NCBI RefSeq assembly: GCF_000003815.2
Contig: NC_049982.1
Coordinates: 15,298,769 to 15,362,768 of the forward strand
Reading direction: 5' to 3'
Origin: Branchiostoma floridae
Taxonomy: Eukaryota > Chordata > Leptocardii > Amphioxiformes > Branchiostomatidae
Length of the DNA: 64,000 bases
Of the stretch, positions 63,101 through 64,000 are shown piece after piece (the first letter of the stretch is position 1; each line of letters opens with the position of its first letter). A program made the translations under genes and the position numbers. The notes below the pieces were generated by a model. That model ran no database searches. It worked only from the letters and a program-made list of their open reading frames with translations, and had not been told where the DNA came from.

Positions 63101-63383
63101 GGCATACCAATGCTGTAAAACACTAACAAATTGAAAATTGCACCTTTCTAGATCAATCGCTCGTCTGATTGACCAGATCCGGCTCTTCAAGGAACACCGC
63201 TTCCAGTTCGAGGCAGACAATGAGCTGCAGCAGTTGCTATGGCAACGCATCCAGGAGTTCCGGGGTCACGACCTCCAGATGCTGGCATCTGAACATGTGA
63301 CCAACTACCACCAGCTGTCGGGCGAGAAGAACTCGCGCAAGTTCCACGACGCACTGAGGAGAGTTAAAGCAACATTCCAGTGA
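5940..63383 (+). CDS. KNDC1: KNDC1 / very-KIND Ras guanine nucleotide exchange factor (whole spliced CDS span, 26 exons)
   Basis: Orthologue of KNDC1 (v-KIND), a neuronal protein that combines KIND domains with a Ras exchange factor; in mammals KIND2 binds MAP2 and the protein restrains dendrite growth. Coding exons: 5940-6198, 27297-27355, 42351-42612, 42927-43963, 44212-44326, 45517-45585, 49630-49691, 50088-50246, 50735-50836, 51274-51384, 51818-51913, 52291-54256, 54377-54524, 54827-55590, 56065-56231, 56967-57060, 58152-58246, 58425-58483, 59012-59167, 59502-59760, 60102-60278, 60801-61019, 61294-61587, 61950-62090, 62512-62669, 63152-63383. They total 7260 nt, or 2419 residues, with every junction in phase. 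Domains: KIND1 about 23-162, KIND2 541-678, disordered 750-1740, helix 1793-1860, RasGEF_N 1903-2035, RasGEF 2126-2385. It is longer than the vertebrate protein (about 1750), mainly in the middle. Confidence 0.93.
15323..16175. mobile_element. Non-autonomous DNA-transposon-like element with GGTCGC-rich ends
   Basis: Both ends carry inverted, related blocks. The left has CTAAATCTGTGTGG, then CGACCACC and GGTGGTCGCTGAGAAG. The right has GACCAGGTGG, GAGAAGAGGTGGTCGCTC and GCAGATTTGACTG. Inside are repeated AAAAGCGGTCGA words and a (GGTCGC)n run near 16019-16040. It carries no transposase frame. Boundaries are approximate; the family assignment is inferred from the end structure only. Confidence 0.5.
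17955..18075. mobile_element. Foldback (MITE-like) repeat
   Basis: Almost fully self-complementary: TAGACTGGTATCCAA at the left pairs with TGGATTCCAGGCTA at the right. Next inward, TATATCTCCCGAGCCTCTT pairs with AAGAGACTTGGGAGCTATA, then TCTCCACAA with TTGCGGAGA. The outer ends resemble those of the element at 30711-30901. Confidence 0.6.
22107..22130. repeat. Short perfect hairpin
   Basis: AATGCCAAC and GTTGGCATT, a 9-bp perfect inverted repeat around a 6-base loop, in intron 1. Too short for a microRNA precursor. Confidence 0.6.
27297..27355 (+). CDS. KNDC1: KNDC1 exon 2 (KIND1, 59 bp)
   Basis: Acceptor TTTTTATAG, donor AAG/GTGAGA. Completes an Asp codon, then encodes NPEGIYIPPEYDKTGNTFK (residues 88-106), the KIND equivalent of the kinase APE segment (here PPEY). 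Phase 1 in, phase 0 out, joining exons 1 and 3 exactly. It sits alone, 21 kb from one neighbour and 15 kb from the other. Confidence 0.88.
30711..30901. mobile_element. Foldback element with about 38-bp terminal inverted repeats
   Basis: Starts TTAGCCTGGAGTTCAGCC and ends GGCTGGACTCCAGGCTAA. The arms continue through TTGTTGTGCTTTTAGTCGCTC and its complement with about one mismatch. A further inverted copy of the arm (GAGCGACTAAAAGC at 30784-30797) and an inverted CCCCGAAGGTACAA / TTGTACCTTTGGGG pair lie inside, so the element looks like a nested or rearranged palindrome. No coding capacity. Confidence 0.8.
34997..35710 (-). mobile_element. Interspersed repeat with octamer and CTCF-like words (intron 2 copy, reversed)
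   Basis: Read on the minus strand this matches the blocks in intron 6: paired ATGCAAAT / ATTTGCAT octamers, CATCACTCATG, an AAAATCCTGACGATTCGTCAA block, GCCACTAGGGGGCCCAAAC, a CTCGAGTTATG block, and the terminal AACATAACCTT plus GGTGAAGGTAA. The plus-strand end therefore begins TTACCTTCACCAAGAAGGTT. No open frame. Non-autonomous, with divergent internal sequence. Confidence 0.65.
35306..35317 (-). promoter_or_regulatory. CTCF-like core inside the intron 2 repeat
   Basis: On the minus strand the sequence is CCACTAGGGGGC, a full match to the published CTCF core CCASYAGRKGGC. Whether a CTCF protein binds it is unknown; the word belongs to the repeat. Confidence 0.35.
36237..36332. mobile_element. 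Compact 96-bp MITE / foldback
   Basis: CTAGGGCCAGTTTACAGG at the left is the imperfect complement of CGTGTAAACCGGGCCTAG at the right. The arms continue into GGCAAAAAAATG and CATTTTTTTTGCC. About 32-bp arms surround a short loop. Confidence 0.7.
37173..37186 (+). promoter_or_regulatory. RFX X-box-like palindrome
   Basis: GTTGCCGTGGCAAC fits the vertebrate X-box form GTNRCC-N(0-3)-RGYAAC perfectly and is an almost perfect palindrome. It is in intron 2. Sequence match only. Confidence 0.35.
42351..42612 (+). CDS. KNDC1: KNDC1 exon 3 (second half of KIND1)
   Basis: Acceptor CTGTTGCAG, donor ATTG/GTAAGT. Residues 107-193 plus one base. AHLYSLGATLWAAAHYV corresponds to kinase helix F of the C-lobe fold, and NPTGRSSLEQVI is the end of the KIND domain. 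No catalytic loop is present, as expected for this family. Confidence 0.92.
42927..43963 (+). CDS. KNDC1: KNDC1 exon 4 (KIND1-KIND2 linker, 1037 bp)
   Basis: Acceptor CCCTGCAG, donor AAG/GTAAGG. Residues 194-539. Low-complexity linker rich in Ser, Pro, Thr and Asn with many SP sites (such as SPDKSPTKTLTGSPLKSPGK). Ends with RGRSRSLEEVIAADSTMK just before KIND2. Phase 1 in, phase 0 out. Confidence 0.9.
44212..44326 (+). CDS. KNDC1: KNDC1 exon 5 (start of KIND2)
   Basis: Acceptor CTGTGGCAG, donor TTCC/GTAAGC. Residues 540-577 plus one base: LSLQSILTRVGSCLQEREVW then ALCRESMISLEK, parallel to the exon-1 KIND1 signature. This is the domain that binds MAP2 in the mammalian protein. Confidence 0.92.
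44382..44641. mobile_element. MITE with about 40-bp terminal inverted repeats in intron 5
   Basis: The left arm AGGTCGCACCAATTTAATTT continues GTTGGTTCACGGATTT. The right arm is its complement, reading AAATCCGTAAACCAACAAAT then TAAATTGGTGTGGCCT. Arms match at about 90%; outer ends CCAAAATTC and TTTTGG may extend the pairing. The internal part is AT-rich and non-coding. Confidence 0.8.
44771..44831 (+). pseudogene. Degenerate tRNA-Tyr-like relic
   Basis: The stretch AGTCAATAGAGCATGGGA, then CTGTAAA, then TCCTG has a D-arm-like end and a well-formed anticodon arm with loop CTGTAAA (anticodon GTA). A broken T-arm follows (GGATTCAAGTC). There are no paired acceptor ends. Probably a tRNA-derived repeat head rather than a working tRNA. 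Confidence 0.4.
45517..45585 (+). CDS. KNDC1: KNDC1 exon 6 (KIND2)
   Basis: Acceptor TTTTTGCAG, donor GAAG/GTGAGT. Residues 578-600 plus one base: PSYLSLDTIAVEESGKIAFQ, then QGE. The position of the kinase DFG motif is occupied by non-catalytic residues, as in other KIND domains. Confidence 0.85.
46740..47685 (+). mobile_element. Interspersed octamer / CTCF-word repeat, intron 6 copy 1
   Basis: Begins ACTAGAGTTCCACGAACAC. Contains two to three diverged units of about 245 bp, each with TACATATGTGACAA, ATTATGCAAAT, a TTTGCATAATTG counterpart, ATCTCATTATGTA and CATGATGATCC words. The CCGCTAGGGGGTCC block and a CTTCTCGAGTTATGCTGC block follow. Ends with an ACAC run and ACCTTAGCCATTCTGGCAAA. No open frame of note. 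Confidence 0.65.
48340..49015 (+). mobile_element. Interspersed CTCF-word repeat, intron 6 copy 2
   Basis: Four tandemly related blocks alternate GCCACTAGGGGGCCCAAAC with GCCGCTAGGGGGCCCATT. Each of the second type is followed by TCGAACT, ACCCACCCACCAAATA and CTCGAGTTAT. The end, ACCTTAGCCATTCTGGCAAA, is identical to copy 1, so both derive from one family. Confidence 0.65.
48436..48447 (+). promoter_or_regulatory. CTCF-like core
   Basis: CCACTAGGGGGC, full match to CCASYAGRKGGC. Near-identical words lie at 48719-48730 (full match), 48568-48579 and 48851-48862 (CCGCTAGG type) and 47519-47530 (one more change). All are on the plus strand. Sequence match only. Confidence 0.35.
49630..49691 (+). 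CDS. KNDC1: KNDC1 exon 7 (KIND2)
   Basis: Acceptor CCTGTCCAG, donor CAG/GTATGT. Residues 601-621: GEMETLYLAPEMQKGSPPTE, then Q. The YLAPE motif is the retained kinase APE segment. Phase 1 in, phase 0 out. Confidence 0.88.
50088..50246 (+). CDS. KNDC1: KNDC1 exon 8 (KIND2 C-terminal helices)
   Basis: Acceptor CTTCCCAG, donor CAG/GTATGT. Residues 622-674. ACVFGVAASLWSAADWGL parallels the exon-3 helix of KIND1, and MTQDKPGDRPSIREVLQ is the conserved end of the C-lobe (D-R-P-S). Confidence 0.9.
50598..50680. repeat. Fragment of a GGTTATGTTTTCAGTAGCAT repeat
   Basis: The word GGTTATGTTTTCAGTAGCAT, preceded by a CCTCCATG...CATGGAGG inverted repeat and followed by TTTGTCGGTCTGACTGTC, is shared with the edge of the intron 2 element (35013-35037). 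A truncated copy in intron 8. Confidence 0.5.
50735..50836 (+). CDS. KNDC1: KNDC1 exon 9
   Basis: Acceptor TTTTTCCAG, donor AAT/GTGAGT. Residues 675-708 (ICNSYDQRSDVSSRLTCERL and on), charged and helical, immediately after KIND2. Phase 0 on both sides. Confidence 0.88.
51274..51384 (+). CDS. KNDC1: KNDC1 exon 10
   Basis: Acceptor CGTTTAACAG, donor CCA/GTAAGT. Residues 709-745, a strongly charged helix (QCLKEEAEERKEQFRASV). Phase 0 on both sides. Confidence 0.87.
51431..51680 (+). mobile_element. tRNA-derived SINE in intron 10
   Basis: The head has pol III-type boxes: A-box-like TGGCCAAGTG (51449-51458) and B box GGTTTGATTCC (51479-51489). The body contains CACTTCACCCAGGTTTAATT, GTACCTAACTTTGGTTGG and CACTGCCCCTACAGCC words, which I recall from amphioxus SINEs. 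Boundaries are approximate. It lies about 45 bp after the exon 10 donor. Confidence 0.55.
51818..51913 (+). CDS. KNDC1: KNDC1 exon 11
   Basis: Acceptor TTTTCCTCAG, donor CAG/GTCAGC. Residues 746-777 (ASFRPVAERPKEPTGWDQLL, then EQIQKPPHGLRQ). Phase 0 on both sides. Confidence 0.86.
52291..54256 (+). CDS. KNDC1: KNDC1 exon 12 (large disordered exon, 1966 bp)
   Basis: Acceptor ACAATGCAG, donor ATGG/GTAAGT. Residues 778-1432 plus one base. It opens with an ordered-looking TEPKVFGVKDLFEANPYLL, then is disordered: Ser/Pro/Lys-rich, a basic KKISTKKIVKAVRKDLL patch, a Gln/Pro/Ala/His-rich stretch (about 1095-1200) and a long Lys/Ser region with SP and PPPR motifs. This exon accounts for most of the extra length over vertebrate KNDC1. 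Encoded in one frame without interruption. Confidence 0.92.
54377..54524 (+). CDS. KNDC1: KNDC1 exon 13
   Basis: Acceptor CTCCCTTAG, donor CACAA/GTGAGT. Residues 1433-1481 plus two bases. A compact ordered segment, YIMSLANLRWGTFSDAVTEK then LYWEEELLEKLFEAING, aromatic and helical between two disordered exons. It may be a conserved binding module of this family. Confidence 0.9.
54827..55590 (+). CDS. KNDC1: KNDC1 exon 14 (serine-rich acidic region)
   Basis: Acceptor TTCCTTGCAG, donor TCTG/GTAAGA. Residues 1482-1736 plus one base. Disordered, with SSTSSSSS and SDSSSTSGK tracts, acidic patches (DTEMDMDTG) and basic RRHGREYD / RRNSSSSL motifs. The phase fits exon 13 (two bases) and exon 15 (one base). 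Confidence 0.9.
56065..56231 (+). CDS. KNDC1: KNDC1 exon 15
   Basis: Acceptor CCCTCCCAG, donor GCG/GTGAGA. Residues 1737-1792: an Arg/Ser-rich start (SSSRSRSHGSPASS), then an ordered helix (VLQDYTRQLGAMDEEKKQS). Phase 1 in, phase 0 out. Confidence 0.88.
56793..56813 (+). CDS. KNDC1: Candidate 21-bp microexon of KNDC1
   Basis: Within intron 15, a pyrimidine-rich tract and CACTGTAG acceptor precede GAAGTCACAGAAAGTATCACA and a strong GTGAGT donor. It is exactly seven codons (EVTESIT) and both neighbouring exons join in phase 0, so it can be included or skipped without a frame change. Splice-site strength only; no transcript evidence. Confidence 0.4.
56967..57060 (+). CDS. KNDC1: KNDC1 exon 16 (coiled-coil start)
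   Basis: Acceptor TGTCCTGCAG, donor AAAG/GTGAGT. Residues 1793-1823 plus one base: EVEQQLMFEQKQRSKSQKFL then RRLLESDRKGK, a charged helix probably forming a short coiled coil. Confidence 0.88.
58152..58246 (+). CDS. KNDC1: KNDC1 exon 17 (coiled coil)
   Basis: Acceptor TGTGTTGCAG, donor GAG/GTGAGA. Residues 1824-1855: NKAMASKLNKQIMEMSERLE, then FLESAKKHLE, with heptad-like spacing of L, I and M. Phase 1 in, phase 0 out. Confidence 0.88.
58425..58483 (+). CDS. KNDC1: KNDC1 exon 18
   Basis: Acceptor TACTCCACAG, donor AAG/GTAAGG. Residues 1856-1874 plus two bases: MLYAEQWGLDHSLLYSFAT, the link from the coiled coil to the exchange-factor module. Confidence 0.86.
59012..59167 (+). CDS. KNDC1: KNDC1 exon 19 (start of RasGEF_N)
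   Basis: Acceptor TGCCCTCAG, donor GCTAG/GTCAGG. Residues 1875-1926 plus two bases. The RasGEF N-terminal (REM-like) domain begins near GGYARGTTLQAGTPVGLFSY. Confidence 0.9.
59502..59760 (+). CDS. KNDC1: KNDC1 exon 20 (RasGEF_N core)
   Basis: Acceptor TTTTCTCCAG, donor AAG/GTAAAA. Residues 1927-2013: DSLMEGFIHHFFYTYRYFAC, then PSELLSFITEKF and VRVHCRTIDLMQVWVEGFF. The F-x-x-T-Y-R-x-F block is the RasGEF_N hallmark. Phase 2 in, phase 0 out. Confidence 0.93.
59826..59857. repeat. Perfect 12-bp-stem hairpin in intron 20
   Basis: CTTGGCATATAT and ATATATGCCAAG around an 8-base loop, about 65 bp after the exon 20 donor. Too short for a canonical microRNA precursor. Confidence 0.6.
60102..60278 (+). 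CDS. KNDC1: KNDC1 exon 21 (end of RasGEF_N)
   Basis: Acceptor CTGTCCCAG, donor AAG/GTAGGA. Residues 2014-2072 (IIPLDTQGESLLRLTQAC and on to QHQALKK). Phase 0 on both sides. Confidence 0.9.
60316..60417. mobile_element. Foldback repeat in intron 21
   Basis: ATAATCTCCAAGTAGATCTT (60324-60343), then GTAG, pairs with CACAAGATCTGCTTGGAGAT (60388-60407), then TAC. The stem is about 23 bp with two or three mismatches and CAAGATC words at both outer ends. Hairpin-forming, non-coding. Confidence 0.65.
60801..61019 (+). CDS. KNDC1: KNDC1 exon 22 (linker and start of RasGEF)
   Basis: Acceptor TCATTTTCAG, donor CAG/GTTGGA. Residues 2073-2145. A basic linker (LSLPKKMQGRQAKLARANV) leads into FTLSEYTSRTLAEQLTLMEQ, where the CDC25-type catalytic domain begins. 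GC-rich. Confidence 0.9.
61294..61587 (+). CDS. KNDC1: KNDC1 exon 23 (RasGEF)
   Basis: Acceptor GTGCTTACAG, donor AAG/GTGGGG. Residues 2146-2243: ELFSKAHPIHYLNSRAHGVG, a disordered insert rich in Pro/Ser/Thr (NLTSPNTPRTQRLAAGSQE), then HWVGAEIVCCNSAKSQLAVL and TKFIHVAK. The last block is the conserved W-V-x-x-E-I ... K-F-I core of Ras exchange factors. Confidence 0.93.
61950..62090 (+). CDS. KNDC1: KNDC1 exon 24 (RasGEF core)
   Basis: Acceptor CTTGTGCAG, donor AAG/GTGAGA. Residues 2244-2290: ACYDMRNFATSIAILDALDN, then VRQLPAWRSLPSK. Matches the N-F-x-x-x-x-A-I-x-x-x-L and W-x-x-L-P-x-K signatures of the catalytic domain. Phase 0 on both sides. Confidence 0.94.
62512..62669 (+). CDS. KNDC1: KNDC1 exon 25 (RasGEF)
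   Basis: Acceptor TTTGTTTCAG, donor CTCAG/GTGGGT. Residues 2291-2342 plus two bases: VILKSDSGCLVDG, RATIPPTLLFLMHVQQQEIG, FTMANGMYKWAKL. Corresponds to the P-x-x-x-L-x-M-x-x-x-x-x-x-x-G segment, with the exchange-domain aspartates replaced as is usual for KNDC1-type proteins (from memory). Confidence 0.92.
63152..63383 (+). CDS. KNDC1: KNDC1 exon 26 (C-terminus and stop)
   Basis: Acceptor ACCTTTCTAG. Completes a serine/arginine-split codon, then encodes residues 2343-2419 and TGA at 63381-63383. IARLIDQIRLFKEHRFQFEA is the last helix of the RasGEF domain; the tail ends KFHDALRRVKATFQ. The coding sequence also contains the X-box-like word at 63233. Confidence 0.93.
63233..63246 (+). promoter_or_regulatory. 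X-box-like word within the last coding exon
   Basis: GTTGCTATGGCAAC fits the RFX/DAF-19 pattern RYYNYYATRRNRAC at every position, although here it encodes part of QLLWQR. It is the same class of word as the array 335 bp downstream. Confidence 0.3.
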
Positions 63384-64000
63384 AGTGGCTTTGAGCAGAC
63401 AAAAATGTCAAATCTTTTACAGACCTTTGAAGTCTTGAGTCGTTGCTGAGAGTTGTGAGTTGCCTTGATAGTAAAATGTGTGGCTTATATTTTGGTGGTG
63501 GATTGAAGAAAATGTATTCTTCACTGTACAAAATGCATTTCTGAAGACTATCGTTCCCTGAACCATTACTGTTCTCAGATGTTACTATAGCAACAGCTGG
63601 CATCCTTGATGTGTTACTATGGCAACTGATGACATCCTTAAGGTGTTATTATGACAACACCTGATGTACTGGATGTGTTACTATGGCAACAGCTGGTGTA
63701 CTGGATGTGTCATTATAGCAACTCTTATAGCTACATTTTGTATATTTCAGTATTTCCTAGAAGGAGGGCCTAGTACTTACATGTTCTGCTGTACATGTAG
63801 TTCTTGAACCTTTTACAAGTGTATTTTGATCAGGCTCCATAAGACAAGAATGGAAGACTTGTTGACAAAAGCATAGACATTTGTAACATGAAAGAAGGTA
63901 CACCAGATTTGAACCTACACCCCTGGATGTCCTGGTACACTAACAGTGTGTACAGCTCTAGTGTTGCAGTTAAGATGGCTGGTATGATGTATATGTATAG
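63384..64000 (+). other. KNDC1 3' UTR / downstream sequence
   Basis: Follows the TGA directly. It holds the 32-bp tandem array at 63581-63740. No AATAAA or ATTAAA appears before the window ends, so the 3' UTR probably continues past 64000. Confidence 0.6.
63581..63740 (+). repeat. 32-bp tandem repeat, five units, each with an X-box-like site
   Basis: Unit starts at 63581, 63613, 63645, 63677 and 63709, exactly 32 bp apart. Each begins with a 14-bp word: GTTACTATAGCAAC, GTTACTATGGCAAC, GTTATTATGACAAC, GTTACTATGGCAAC, GTCATTATAGCAAC. All five fit RYYNYYATRRNRAC. The rest of the unit (AGCTGGTGTACTGGATGT-like) is less conserved, and the fifth unit decays after its site. Confidence 0.9.

Noticed and set aside
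1-64000. CRISPR arrays, operons, phage or other prokaryotic defence systems
   Set aside because: The window is intron-rich animal DNA. The only regular short array (63581-63740) has no unique spacers of CRISPR type and lies in a gene's 3' region.

Overview
The window is animal genomic DNA. It has AT-rich introns of up to 21 kb, GC-richer short exons with consensus GT-AG borders, strong Kozak starts and many short foldback or SINE-like repeats. I think a lancelet (Branchiostoma) is most likely: the gene content is chordate-like, and several repeat families (TACATGTA-rich tracts, the ATGCAAAT / CCACTAGGGGGC repeat, the GGTCGC-rich element, a tRNA-type SINE) look like ones I associate with amphioxus. 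That species call is from memory and was not searched.

There are two complete protein-coding genes, arranged head to head. On the minus strand, 3234 down to 692, six exons splice in frame into a 454-residue heat-shock-factor-family protein. It has an N-terminal HSF DNA-binding domain, no visible HR-A/B coiled coil, and is most like HSF5 (HSFX/HSFY-type is the alternative). On the plus strand, 5940 to 63383, 26 coding exons splice in frame into a 2419-residue KNDC1 (very-KIND) orthologue: KIND1, a linker, KIND2, a very long disordered middle, a short coiled-coil stretch, RasGEF_N and a C-terminal CDC25-type RasGEF domain. All 25 junctions keep phase. An optional 21-bp microexon (56793-56813) would add seven residues. 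About 2.7 kb separates the two start codons.

Layout: 1-691 is HSF5-like downstream DNA, with a possible exon of another minus-strand gene at the very edge. 692-3234 is the HSF5-like gene. 3235-5939 is the shared 5' region. 5940-6198 is KNDC1 exon 1, followed by a 21-kb intron 1, the 59-bp exon 2 and a 15-kb intron 2, so KIND1 is split over 36 kb. From 42351 to 63383 the remaining exons are dense. 63384-64000 is 3' UTR or downstream DNA with no poly(A) signal in view.

The most unusual non-coding signals are a 32-bp tandem array just after the KNDC1 stop, whose five units each carry a 14-bp site fitting the RFX X-box pattern, and an interspersed repeat family in introns 2 and 6 that carries octamer (ATGCAAAT) and CTCF-like (CCACTAGGGGGC) words. 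No CRISPR array, operon, phage or other prokaryotic system is present; I found no wholly new protein system.
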